Of a stretch of DNA of 36,540 bases, positions 1 through 7,571 are shown piece after piece; the stretch's first letter is position 1, and each line of letters starts with the position of its first letter. Both the position numbers and the translations under genes were made by a program. The notes beneath the pieces are model-generated. The model made no database searches and was not told the origin of the DNA. It saw only the letters and a list, made by a program, of their open reading frames with translations. Source of the DNA: Mariniblastus sp. (GTDB taxonomy: Bacteria; Planctomycetota; Planctomycetia; Pirellulales; Pirellulaceae); the NCBI GenBank assembly GCA_022447605.1, contig JAKVBG010000009.1, positions 91,854 to 128,393 of the forward strand, written 5' to 3'.

Positions 1-180
1 ACAAAACTCCGTTTTCGCTGCACGGCCCATTTTGACTGCTCCCGCCCCCCTCCATTTTTGTAGGCGAAGATGGAATAAAACGGGGGCTGGGGCGAATGCC
101 GCAACAGGAAAGCGGGGCAGGAGAGTATCGGCATCGTCGAGGAAAAGTGTTGTGGACGAGCCGGGACAATCCCCAATTCG

Positions 181-208
181 TTCACTTTTGTAACCTGTCC
201 CCTATAAT
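181..208 (+). promoter_or_regulatory. Putative sigma-70-type promoter for the response-regulator fusion gene
   Basis: A perfect TATAAT lies at 203-208, with TTCACT (4 of 6 matches to TTGACA) at 181-186 and a 16-bp spacer. It points toward the gene starting at 379 and would leave a leader of about 165 nt. No convincing gene was seen in 1-378, so this stretch appears to be upstream regulatory DNA. The call rests on pattern matching only. Confidence 0.4.
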
Positions 209-378
209 TTCGCTTGCCGAAATCACTGCTTACTTATCCGAGGCGTATCAGCTGAGTCGCTCCCGACAAGTTGTTGCGTGTTGAAAGGTCTCTTTTCTGT
301 GACTTCTTTTCGATGGCTCCCAAACGGATCCGTTTTTCACCATCGAATGGAAACAGCCATTCTGGAGGGGTAGTTGGG

Positions 379-1608
379 ATGTTGAAGATTCTTTTGGTTG
401 ACGATTCGGAAGTGGATCTTCTGTTGATGGAGGGCTTGCTCAAGCAGTCGATTGGATTTGAGATGATCTGGGCCGAAAATGGCCGGCAGGCCCTGAACCG
501 GATTCAAGAGTGGAAGGTCGACCTGGTGGTCACCGACCTGCAAATGCCTGAAATGGACGGGTTGGAACTGGTTCAGCGAGTACGGCAAGCCCACCCGCAA
601 CTTCCCGTTATCCTGACCACGGCCGTCGGTAGCGAGGATATCGCGGCGGAAGCTCTGAACCAGGGGGCGGCCGGTTACGTGCCCAAATCCCAGCTCTCCA
701 AGCTTCTCGTGCCGACCGTTCGCAATGCACTCAGCCATTTGGACAAGCAGCGGAACTACAACGACTTGTTGAAACGTGCCAGGGTAGCCCAGTTCAAATT
801 TACGCTGGAAAACAACCCGGCCCATTTTCGTCCCCTGATCGATTTCTGCGAGAAGATCATGAGCGGGATGGGGAAACTGGATCGGATTGAGCGACTGAGG
901 ACGGCTGTTGCTATCGAGCATGCTCTACACAATGCCCTCTACCGTGGCAACTTGGAAATTTCCAGTGAATACCAGGTTGGGCTGGATGCACCCAAGCTCG
1001 ATGCCAACGTCGAGAACATCATCCGTGAGAGGTTGGAAACGGACCCCTACAAAGACCGCAAGATCCATGTCTCGGTGACCCTGAAAAAGAAATTTATTTC
1101 CATTCGAATTCGCGATGACGGTCCCGGTTTTGATTCCAGCCAGGCCGGTGACCGGAGCCTCAATGGTGCTGGTGCGCGCGGGATGATCCTGATGAGGTCA
1201 TTCATGGACGACGTTACTTACAACAGGCGGGGCAATGAAGTCGTGTTGCAAAGACGGTGGCGTTCCTCCAAGTCCAAGCGGCGAACACGGAAAGAGAAAT
1301 CTACCGAGAAATCTGGTGAGCCAAAGCTGCTGGGGAAACTGAACTGCTCTCAGACTGGCAAGGAAGTTGAACTGACTGTCGACAAGTTCATGCTGGGCCG
1401 TGAGAAGGGGTGTCACCTGGTGATTCCCTTCCAGTCCATTGCCGAGAACCACTGTCTGTTGATCTTTGATGACGGCTACTGGTACGCCAAGGATATGTCG
1501 GACCAGGAGCAGGGAACGCTGATCAATGGAGAACCGATCGATTACGATAAGATCAGGTCGGGTGATCAATTGACGGTCGGTTCCTACGATTACCAGATCG
1601 AGTATTGA
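379..1608 (+). CDS. Response regulator fused to an RsbW-type HATPase and an FHA domain
   Basis: This 409-residue protein has three modules. Residues 1-118 are a CheY-like receiver: acidic pair D8/D9, phosphoacceptor D53 in VTDLQMPEMDG, conserved T80 and K103. Residues about 150-320 resemble a GHKL ATPase of the RsbW/HATPase_c_2 type, with an N-box (HALHNALYRGN) and a G1-like DDGPGF. Residues about 335-409 resemble an FHA phosphothreonine-binding domain (LGREKGCHLVI, then the ENH and TLINGEPI segments). There is no membrane segment and no histidine-kinase phosphoacceptor helix, so it is probably a cytoplasmic phosphorylation-responsive switch, perhaps an anti-sigma or serine-kinase-like regulator. 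The ATG at 379 was chosen over an in-frame start at 271 because GGAGGGG at 364-370 precedes it and the receiver begins at once. Domain calls are strong; the pathway is inferred. Confidence 0.9.
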   Translation: MLKILLVDDSEVDLLLMEGLLKQSIGFEMIWAENGRQALNRIQEWKVDLVVTDLQMPEMDGLELVQRVRQAHPQLPVILTTAVGSEDIAAEALNQGAAGYVPKSQLSKLLVPTVRNALSHLDKQRNYNDLLKRARVAQFKFTLENNPAHFRPLIDFCEKIMSGMGKLDRIERLRTAVAIEHALHNALYRGNLEISSEYQVGLDAPKLDANVENIIRERLETDPYKDRKIHVSVTLKKKFISIRIRDDGPGFDSSQAGDRSLNGAGARGMILMRSFMDDVTYNRRGNEVVLQRRWRSSKSKRRTRKEKSTEKSGEPKLLGKLNCSQTGKEVELTVDKFMLGREKGCHLVIPFQSIAENHCLLIFDDGYWYAKDMSDQEQGTLINGEPIDYDKIRSGDQLTVGSYDYQIEY

Positions 1609-1778
1609 TCTGCCGCTGACCTGGCCGCTTGTCGAACTTCGCGCGATCCGTTTACAATTCCTGCCGCACCTTTGCGAGATTAGCCGGGGCAACCTGGCGA
1701 ACGGGTGTCGAATCGTCGTCACTCAGGTTTTGTGCCTGGTGCGCCCATTTCCTTTCTGCCCCCGGGAGAAGTTGCCCA

Positions 1779-2042
1779 GTGAATACCCCCCAAGATGATC
1801 GTGTCCATAACCAGAAAATCGTGTCGGTCTATACGATCAGCGATCCGTACGAAGCGGAGCTGATTAAAAATATGCTGGAGGAAAACGGCATTCGCTGCTC
1901 GCTGGATGGTGAAACCCAGGGTGGATTCGTCGGAGTGGTCAATATCGGCATCCTGGTCGCAGAGCCGGATGCGGAGCGGGCGGTAGAACTGATCCGCCAG
2001 AATTTTGAGGAAGATCAAGGGAAGGGTGACAGCGGCGATTAG
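1779..2042 (+). CDS. DUF2007 family small protein
   Basis: This 87-residue soluble protein has the DUF2007 pattern: a beta strand (KIVSVYTI) followed by DPYEAELIKNMLEENGI, then a Gly/Val-rich central strand (GGFVGVVNIGILV) and a closing helix (DAERAVELIRQ). DUF2007 members are labelled putative signal-transducing proteins, but their function is not established. The GTG at 1779 is preferred because GGGAGAAG (1764-1771) sits just upstream. The in-frame ATG at 1629 would add 50 residues rich in Cys, Arg and Ser that look like untranslated sequence. It lies about 170 bp after the regulator fusion on the same strand and may be co-transcribed. Confidence 0.75.
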   Translation: MNTPQDDRVHNQKIVSVYTISDPYEAELIKNMLEENGIRCSLDGETQGGFVGVVNIGILVAEPDAERAVELIRQNFEEDQGKGDSGD

Positions 2043-2059
2043 GTCCCTCTGAGGGGACC
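2042..2059. other. Hairpin at the end of the DUF2007 gene
   Basis: The inverted repeat GGTCCC...GGGACC with a six-base loop starts at the last base of the DUF2007 stop codon. No T-tract follows on either strand, so it is not a standard intrinsic terminator. It lies between convergent genes and could slow polymerase or stabilise the 3' end of the mRNA. Confidence 0.3.
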
Positions 2060-2124
2060 GAAACGCGGTCAGGCAGATGACGCCCGTCTTTCCTGTTGCC
2101 GTAGCCGCTCGGGTTGCCGCCGGT

Positions 2125-3321
2125 TCATTGCGGGCCGTCGAGCCTTTGCGTAATTTCCCCGGTCGTCTTGTGGCGCAGAATGACTTTCGTTGTCCCATTG
2201 GGCAGGTGTTCCCGCTTGATCAGGTCATGTTCCTCATCAAATTCCCGGACAGGCGATATGGAACGCGAAGATTCCTTGCCTCGCCAGACCGGGAGTTCAA
2301 TCGGTTCCCATTGCTTGGTGCGGATCGATTGGTAGGCCGCATCCATCACGCAATTGACAATCAGACCGTCGTAGAACGTCTCCATCGGTTCGCGCTGTTC
2401 TTCCAGGGCTGAGAGCATCTCGGCAAACATGTCGCTATAGCCCAGGGCGGCTGGTTCGTCGCCCACCGGGAACAGCCAACCCTGGGAACTCTCTGATTTC
2501 TCGGCGACATAGTCCTGTTGCCCCCCGGCAGAATAGATTTCGAAACCGGTCCGCAGCCAGTGGTTCAGGAAAATGGTCCCCTCGGTGCCTGCGACTTCGT
2601 CGCGCAGGTCGAGTCCGCCACGGAAGGACCAGCTGACCTCAAATTGCCCGATCGCCCCATTGTCATAGCGGACCAGGCCAATGGCGTGGTCCTCGGTCTC
2701 GATCGGGTGTACCTGCGTGTCGGCCCAGCAGACGACTTCGACCGGGCGAATCTCTTTGCCGATGAAATTGCGGGCGATTTCGACACAGTGACAACCCATG
2801 TCAATCAGGGCACCGCCGCCGGAGAATTCTTTCTTCCAGAACCAGTCGCTATGGGGTCCCGGGTGGGTTTCCCTGGACCGGACCCACAGGACATCGCCGA
2901 TCGCGCCACCTTGAACTGAATGGACGGCCTTCAGGGTCTTGGGCGTATAGACCAGATCTTCCAGGTAACCGTGAAACAGGCCAGCGGACTCGACCGCCTC
3001 CAGCATGCGCAACGCTTCAGCCGCATTGCAGCCCAAAGGCTTCGTACAGAGAACTGGTTTGCCCGCCTTCACGGCGGCCATGACAGCCATTTCATGCTGA
3101 TAGTTGGGTAGGGAAACGATCACCACGTCCACGTCCGGGTCGTTCACTGCCTGTTCCAGATCCGAGGTGAAAAAAGGGATGTCCCATTTCTTGGCAAACC
3201 GCTCGGCCGATTCCGGGGTCCGTGAATAGACGCGGGTGACCCGGTCCCGGGAGCGGTGGCGGTGCAATGCGGTCGCGTAGAAATCGGCATTGAAGCCCGA
3301 CCCCAGCATGCAAATTTGCAT
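2125..3321 (-). CDS. Gfo/Idh/MocA family oxidoreductase
   Basis: This 398-residue protein is predicted to be an NAD(P)-dependent sugar or polyol dehydrogenase. The N-terminal Rossmann fold opens [15 protein letters not shown], with a GxGxxA-like nucleotide loop. The catalytic-lysine motif of the family appears as [12 protein letters not shown] (usually EKP). The C-terminal half has the alpha/beta domain with [19 protein letters not shown], containing the usual Gly-His region. It lacks a Tat signal, so it is cytoplasmic. AAGGA lies 8-12 nt upstream of the ATG. It is the third gene of a minus-strand trio after an amidotransferase and a PhyH-like dioxygenase, with 17 bp to the upstream gene. The substrate cannot be read from sequence; planctomycetes have many paralogues. 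Confidence 0.9.
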   Translation of the reverse strand: MQICMLGSGFNADFYATALHRHRSRDRVTRVYSRTPESAERFAKKWDIPFFTSDLEQAVNDPDVDVVIVSLPNYQHEMAVMAAVKAGKPVLCTKPLGCNAAEALRMLEAVESAGLFHGYLEDLVYTPKTLKAVHSVQGGAIGDVLWVRSRETHPGPHSDWFWKKEFSGGGALIDMGCHCVEIARNFIGKEIRPVEVVCWADTQVHPIETEDHAIGLVRYDNGAIGQFEVSWSFRGGLDLRDEVAGTEGTIFLNHWLRTGFEIYSAGGQQDYVAEKSESSQGWLFPVGDEPAALGYSDMFAEMLSALEEQREPMETFYDGLIVNCVMDAAYQSIRTKQWEPIELPVWRGKESSRSISPVREFDEEHDLIKREHLPNGTTKVILRHKTTGEITQRLDGPQ

Positions 3322-3338
3322 TTCGAATCCTTCTCTTG

Positions 3339-4112
3339 TTAGTTCGACAAGGCGAGCAACCTGTCGCGCACCTGGTCATCGGGCAAAATCGGTAATGGCT
3401 GGTAATTCGGGTGGCGCCCGTTGGAAAGGTAAGGGTCATTGTGGCGCGTGTTGTAACAACAGATCAATGACCAGCGTGGCATTTCACTCCTGTTTTGATC
3501 CGATCGGTGCAACAGGTTGCCATGGAAAAAGAGGGCGTCACCCGGGTCCATTTCACAGTAGACCAGCTCCATCCGCTGTAGGGCTGCCTCAACCCGCTCG
3601 AGATCAGCGGCGGTTTGTGTGCCGGATTTTCCATGGTCGATCCTCCCCATCTGCTGAGAACCCCGAATGACTTGCAGGCAGCCATTTTTTCGTGTGGCCT
3701 GATCGAGGGCGATCAGGCAACTGGCCATGTCCGGGAACAGGCAGCCGTTGTTGTACCAGTAGCCGTAGTCCTGGTGCCATTCCCAGGCACCCCCCACACG
3801 AGGCTCTTTCAGCATCATTTTGTGATGGTAGTGGTAGACTTCATCACCCAACAGCTGGGTCATCGTGCCAGCCACCCTCTCGCTTTGTACGATTGCCGAG
3901 TAGGGCGTCGGTCCCAGTTCGTTATTGACCGACAGTTTGCTTTGCCCGCCTTCTCCATCTCGCTTGGAATAAGCCTCGTTCTGGATCGCCTCGTCCGTCT
4001 TGGCAAATTTCATGACCCCCTTGATCTCATCGGCGGGAAAGAGCTGGCGGATCAATAGGAACCCGTCCTGCTGGAACTGTGTCAACTGTTTCGGTTCGAT
4101 CGTAAAAGCCAT
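3339..4112 (-). CDS. Phytanoyl-CoA dioxygenase (PhyH) family protein
   Basis: This 257-residue protein is a predicted Fe(II)/2-oxoglutarate-dependent oxygenase. The HxD iron motif is H113/D115 in [10 protein letters not shown]. The distal histidine is H202 in [13 protein letters not shown], followed by an arginine near 213 that could bind 2-oxoglutarate. The segment [13 protein letters not shown] is typical of PhyH proteins. No signal peptide or membrane segment is seen. It lies between the amidotransferase (15-bp gap) and the oxidoreductase (17-bp gap), which implies co-transcription. Bacterial members hydroxylate varied substrates, so the name gives the fold and not the substrate. Confidence 0.88.
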   Translation of the reverse strand: MAFTIEPKQLTQFQQDGFLLIRQLFPADEIKGVMKFAKTDEAIQNEAYSKRDGEGGQSKLSVNNELGPTPYSAIVQSERVAGTMTQLLGDEVYHYHHKMMLKEPRVGGAWEWHQDYGYWYNNGCLFPDMASCLIALDQATRKNGCLQVIRGSQQMGRIDHGKSGTQTAADLERVEAALQRMELVYCEMDPGDALFFHGNLLHRSDQNRSEMPRWSLICCYNTRHNDPYLSNGRHPNYQPLPILPDDQVRDRLLALSN

Positions 4113-4127
4113 GTTGGGCCAGGGGTT

Positions 4128-4880
4128 TCAGGGGGTGGCAAGGCGGCACAGGTAGTCGGCAAACCGCGACAGGAGTTGAACCGTCTCGGGCGTCTCGTGA
4201 CAGTGTTGCCGGAATTCGTCAATGCTCCAGCCCGTGATCTTTTTGAGGTAGCTGGGGTAAGCTGCCAGTCGCTGGACCAGGTCGTAGCATTCAAGTTCAG
4301 GATGAAACTGGGTGCAGTAAATCGGCTTTCCGGAAAAGGTAAAGGCCTGGTTTTCGACTTTTTTGGACGAGGCGAGTCGGATCGCGTCGGCCGGCAGACG
4401 GTCGACGATATCTTCGTGACCTAACTGGCCGCAAAACGGGCTGCCGAGGGGACCGAAGATCGGATCCTCGTGCCCCGCCTCGGTCAGTGACATCTCGAGG
4501 GTTCCCAGTTCGGCCCGGCTGAGATCGTGGACGACTTCCCCGCCGAGTGCCCGCGCGAATGCCTGGAACCCCCAGCAGGAGGCAAAGGTCGGTTTGGACA
4601 TCTGGTGGAGGTCCTGGAAGGTCGACATGGCGGCCGGCAGCCAGGGCCCTCCACGGGCGACGGAAAAATCGCCACTCCCCCCGATCAGCACCGCGTCGAC
4701 CTGGTCGATCTGTTCCCGATCAGGATGTCGTGAGATCAGGTCGTGGGCCTGGATGTTTTCCGTCGGGCAGCCGAGCGCAAGGGCAAAACAGTCGATTTCG
4801 TGCTGTCGGATCGGGTCCTCCGGGTTGCGCACCTGCAGCAGCAGGTAGGTCAGTTGGCTCGGTTCCCGGCTCAAGGTCAT
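4128..4880 (-). CDS. Class I glutamine amidotransferase domain protein (GMP-synthase-like)
   Basis: This 250-residue stand-alone class I glutaminase-like protein has the nucleophile C102 in FASCWGFQAFA and the His-Glu pair H193/E195 in CTQFHPELE. The oxyanion-strand segment is VDAVLIGGSGDFSV. No synthetase domain is attached, so the ammonia acceptor would be a separate protein, or the protein may be a gamma-glutamyl hydrolase-like enzyme, as in other stand-alone GATase1 proteins. The ATG at 4880 was chosen; an upstream in-frame TTG at 4904 lacks a ribosome site. It is the first gene of the trio with the PhyH-like and Gfo/Idh/MocA genes. Confidence 0.85.
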   Translation of the reverse strand: MTLSREPSQLTYLLLQVRNPEDPIRQHEIDCFALALGCPTENIQAHDLISRHPDREQIDQVDAVLIGGSGDFSVARGGPWLPAAMSTFQDLHQMSKPTFASCWGFQAFARALGGEVVHDLSRAELGTLEMSLTEAGHEDPIFGPLGSPFCGQLGHEDIVDRLPADAIRLASSKKVENQAFTFSGKPIYCTQFHPELECYDLVQRLAAYPSYLKKITGWSIDEFRQHCHETPETVQLLSRFADYLCRLATP

Positions 4881-4920
4881 GCTACTCTTTATCCACACCG
4901 TCAAATTCTGGAAATGCCCG

Positions 4921-4960
4921 ATTTTAACAGGACACGATTTTAACAGGACACGATTTCAAC
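4921..4960. repeat. Tandem 16-bp direct repeat upstream of the amidotransferase operon
   Basis: The unit ATTTTAACAGGACACG occurs twice perfectly and contiguously (4921-4936 and 4937-4952). An 8-nt partial third copy with one mismatch follows (4953-4960). It sits about 40-80 nt upstream of the minus-strand start at 4880, where a regulator could bind. Read on the minus strand, each copy contains TAAAAT, a possible -10 element, but no -35 box was found at the right spacing. Confidence 0.85.
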
Positions 4961-4991
4961 CATCGGTTTCCCACGTCGATGCGACCGGGCG

Positions 4992-6059
4992 TTACTTCTT
5001 GTCGAGTTGACCGCCATACTCGTTGGTGGGATCCCGGTAAATCGTATGCAGGTGCTCCAGTGGCTTGCCACCCAGATCCTGGCAGGCGTATTCGATGATC
5101 AGCGAAGGGCCCTGGATCGAGTACGAGACATCACTGCCGACTTTTCGTGGGCCATTCCAGGCAAACCGCATCTGATCGATTTCCGATTCCAATTGGTCCA
5201 TTCGCTGCCTGGCCTGTTTGGCCGGAAGGTCGTTCACCCATTGTCCCATCAGGCGGGTCAGTATTTTCTTTTGCTCTGAATCGAACGTGGAACAGGGTAC
5301 GCCGACGGCCTGGGGGACATTGCCATCTTTGCCGGGTCCCACCCGGATAAATCCCCGTTTCGGTCGTTGTACTGCCTGTTTGGCCTGCGCGTCGGTCAGT
5401 GACTCGGCCAGTTGGTAGGCGTCATCAATTTCCCTGGTCAGCGGTCGGTATTTCTTTCCACCCAGGTTGAACGACTGGGGCTGGGTCCCGATGAAACTCG
5501 GCGCGACAGTCATCGCGTCACCCGTCACGGAAACGTTGACACCGACGTGATGTCCATCGAGTTGGAACGCCCAAGGCAGGTTGGGCGAAGGTTGGCCGAA
5601 AATGACCAGTGAAAAATTTTCCGTTCCAAATCCTGATCGTGGTCGCCCGCCTCTCAACAGCTGATCATCGGCCAGCATGATGTGACACATTTTTCGGTAA
5701 CCTTGCTCGCTGAACAGCGTGGCCATCAGGTCACAGGCAGCGCGAACCTGGTTTTCATTCAGATCCCCCAGTCTCAATCCACCCGCATCGGCCGGTGCCG
5801 GCAGGTTGGTCCAGAGTCTTCGCTCCGGACTGTCGAGCTTGTGCATCAGCAGTGATTTCTGGTCCTGGTTCAGCGTGGCCAGGAACTGCTGGGCCGCATC
5901 GGCCTGGTGGGCCGGGCTATGGTGTCCAAAGGTTGGCTGGTACGTCCCGATAACGTGACTCGCATCGGAGACAAAATCGGATCGCTGCTGGGCGTTGGCG
6001 TTGGATGCCAGCAGGAAAACCAGCAGGGCTGAGGTGAAACAGAAAGCAAAACGGAACAA
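4992..6059 (-). CDS. Secreted DUF3500 family protein
   Basis: This 355-residue protein has a clear signal peptide: Arg near the N-terminus, the hydrophobic core FCFTSALLVFLLA, and a likely cleavage after SNANA before QQRSDF. The mature part matches the DUF3500 pattern, including LGDLNENQVRAACDLMATLF, the FQLDGHHVGVNVSVTG segment and the MAPSFIGTQP-like region. Family function is unknown. The start is placed at TTG 6059 because AAGGAG lies six bases upstream and the signal peptide begins immediately. The longer reading frame from 6257 would bury the signal peptide behind 66 Arg-rich residues. It lies 157 bp downstream of the AMP nucleosidase gene on the same strand. Confidence 0.8.
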   Translation of the reverse strand: MFRFAFCFTSALLVFLLASNANAQQRSDFVSDASHVIGTYQPTFGHHSPAHQADAAQQFLATLNQDQKSLLMHKLDSPERRLWTNLPAPADAGGLRLGDLNENQVRAACDLMATLFSEQGYRKMCHIMLADDQLLRGGRPRSGFGTENFSLVIFGQPSPNLPWAFQLDGHHVGVNVSVTGDAMTVAPSFIGTQPQSFNLGGKKYRPLTREIDDAYQLAESLTDAQAKQAVQRPKRGFIRVGPGKDGNVPQAVGVPCSTFDSEQKKILTRLMGQWVNDLPAKQARQRMDQLESEIDQMRFAWNGPRKVGSDVSYSIQGPSLIIEYACQDLGGKPLEHLHTIYRDPTNEYGGQLDKK

Positions 6060-6216
6060 GGTTGTCTCCTTCGATATCAATGGGATAGGCCGTTGGAATC
6101 TCACCGGCCGGTGCCTCATCCGGCGAGCTACTACGTCGATCGTGAACGACTTCATTCTGTGGCATTTAGGAGCCGTTTTCAAGGTCGACGGCTTGCCCAA
6201 TGGCTCAGAGCCCCGA

Positions 6217-7002
6217 TCAATACCGGAAGTGTCGAATCGGTTCCCCACGCTCACCAATCTCGGTCATCGCTTCGATGCCAATCTCCAGATGCAGGTCGGA
6301 CCAATTCGAGGTGACCATCTGGTCGGACTCTTCTGTCTTGACGCCGTCGGGGGTGGTGGGGACATCGGAAACCAGCAGTAGGGCGCCTCGGGAAATCTGG
6401 TTGTAGTGCCCGACGATGAACAGTGTGGCCGTTTCCATGTCGATGCCGATACAGGTCAGTCGCTCGAGGTGAGCCCGAAAATGGTGGTCGTGCTCCCAAA
6501 GCCTGCGGTTGGTGGTGTAGATCACTCCGGTTCGGTACTCGAGTTCCCGCTCCACCATCCGATCGGAAACGAACTTGTGCAACTTGAAGGAGGGGAGGGC
6601 TGGCACTTCAGCCGGCAGGTAGTCATTGCTGGTCCCTTCTCCTCGAACGGCGGCAATCGGCAGGATAAAGTGACCAATTTCGGTGGACTGCTTCAGGCCA
6701 CCGCACTTGCCCAGGAACAGGACGCCTTTGGGGGGGCGGGCCAACAGCAGGTCCATGATCGTTGCTGCGTTGGCCGATCCGATCCCGAAATTGATGATCG
6801 TCAAACCGGCCGAATTGGTGGCCGCCTGCATCGGTTTGCCGATTCCCCGGATCTCGCAATCAAACCGGTGGGCAAACTGTTCGACGTAGCTGTGGAAATT
6901 GGTCAGCAGGATGTTTTCGCCGAATTCTTCCAGCGGCATTCCCGTGTACCGTGGCAGCCAGTTCCTGGCAATTTCCAGCTTGTCGTACTCATTGTCAGTC
7001 AT
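6217..7002 (-). CDS. amn: AMP nucleosidase (short form)
   Basis: This 261-residue enzyme is predicted to hydrolyse AMP to adenine and ribose 5-phosphate, and belongs to the purine nucleoside phosphorylase fold. Recognisable segments are GKPMQAATNSAGLTIINFG, the phosphate-loop-like GIGSANAATIMDLL, GVLFLGKCGGLK, and the ribose/base-binding GIDMETATLFIVG. It corresponds to the catalytic domain only; the longer E. coli-type enzyme (about 480 residues) has an extra N-terminal domain. It begins 14 bp after an unknown membrane protein gene that itself follows the OPT transporter, suggesting an operon. No strong ribosome site precedes the ATG. Confidence 0.85.
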   Translation of the reverse strand: MTDNEYDKLEIARNWLPRYTGMPLEEFGENILLTNFHSYVEQFAHRFDCEIRGIGKPMQAATNSAGLTIINFGIGSANAATIMDLLLARPPKGVLFLGKCGGLKQSTEIGHFILPIAAVRGEGTSNDYLPAEVPALPSFKLHKFVSDRMVERELEYRTGVIYTTNRRLWEHDHHFRAHLERLTCIGIDMETATLFIVGHYNQISRGALLLVSDVPTTPDGVKTEESDQMVTSNWSDLHLEIGIEAMTEIGERGEPIRHFRY

Positions 7003-7016
7003 GGCGGTGTAGGTGC

Positions 7017-7559
7017 CTAGGTGCTCCCAAGTTCCTCCTGGGCGTCATTCAACATGGCGACGGCCCGCTCCACGCAGGTGGTGGCCTCGTCGACGTAACC
7101 GTCGGCGGCGGCCGACCAGGCGCGGTGAATGGCCCGTTCTCCAGCTGAAAAATGCGTCATCACATCGGCAAATTTCTGCAATCCTTTCTCGCTGGTGATC
7201 GCGTTGCGACCCTCGGCAAACGTCTGGAAATCGGGAGCCAGCACGTCGTCAATGAAGGTGGTCATTTCACTGGGCGCCAACTCGTCCATTTGGCCCAGCA
7301 GTTGGCCCGTATGCTCGATCAGGTTGACCAGGCTGGCTTCGATTTCCGCCAGGTTGGCCGTCGATTCAACCGTGCTTTCGGTGGCCGATTTCTTGCCCAG
7401 GCGCAGCAGTACAATCCCGACGATGCAGATGACTACCGATACGATGTACCAGGGCCAGGGGATCGTGGCCCAGGCATCCTCTTTTTCCAGGTTCAGCACC
7501 GTCGCCAGTGAACCGGAAAGAAAACCGCCCCACAGTAAGGTCTGTCCTAAAACACTCAT
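7017..7559 (-). CDS. Unknown membrane protein with a helical cytoplasmic domain
   Basis: I do not recognise this 180-residue protein. It has a weak hydrophobic stretch at residues about 5-22 and a strong membrane segment around 35-54 (WPWYIVSVVICIVGIVLLRLG). The Ala/Glu-rich C-terminal region that follows is predicted helical (ANLAEIEASLVNLIEHTGQLLG and later segments) and probably packs as a helical bundle. GGAG lies 9 bp upstream of the ATG. It sits 12 bp downstream of the OPT transporter stop and 14 bp before the AMP nucleosidase gene, so it is probably co-expressed with both. It may be an accessory subunit of the transporter, but only position supports that. Confidence 0.75.
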   Translation of the reverse strand: MSVLGQTLLWGGFLSGSLATVLNLEKEDAWATIPWPWYIVSVVICIVGIVLLRLGKKSATESTVESTANLAEIEASLVNLIEHTGQLLGQMDELAPSEMTTFIDDVLAPDFQTFAEGRNAITSEKGLQKFADVMTHFSAGERAIHRAWSAAADGYVDEATTCVERAVAMLNDAQEELGST

Positions 7560-7571
7560 ACGGGTCGTCTC

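Noticed and set aside
96..284. Frame of 62 codons at the left edge
   Set aside because: It overlaps the candidate promoter, has no ribosome site and shows no protein-like pattern.
4921..4960. CRISPR array
   Set aside because: The copies are directly adjacent without spacers and number only two and a half.
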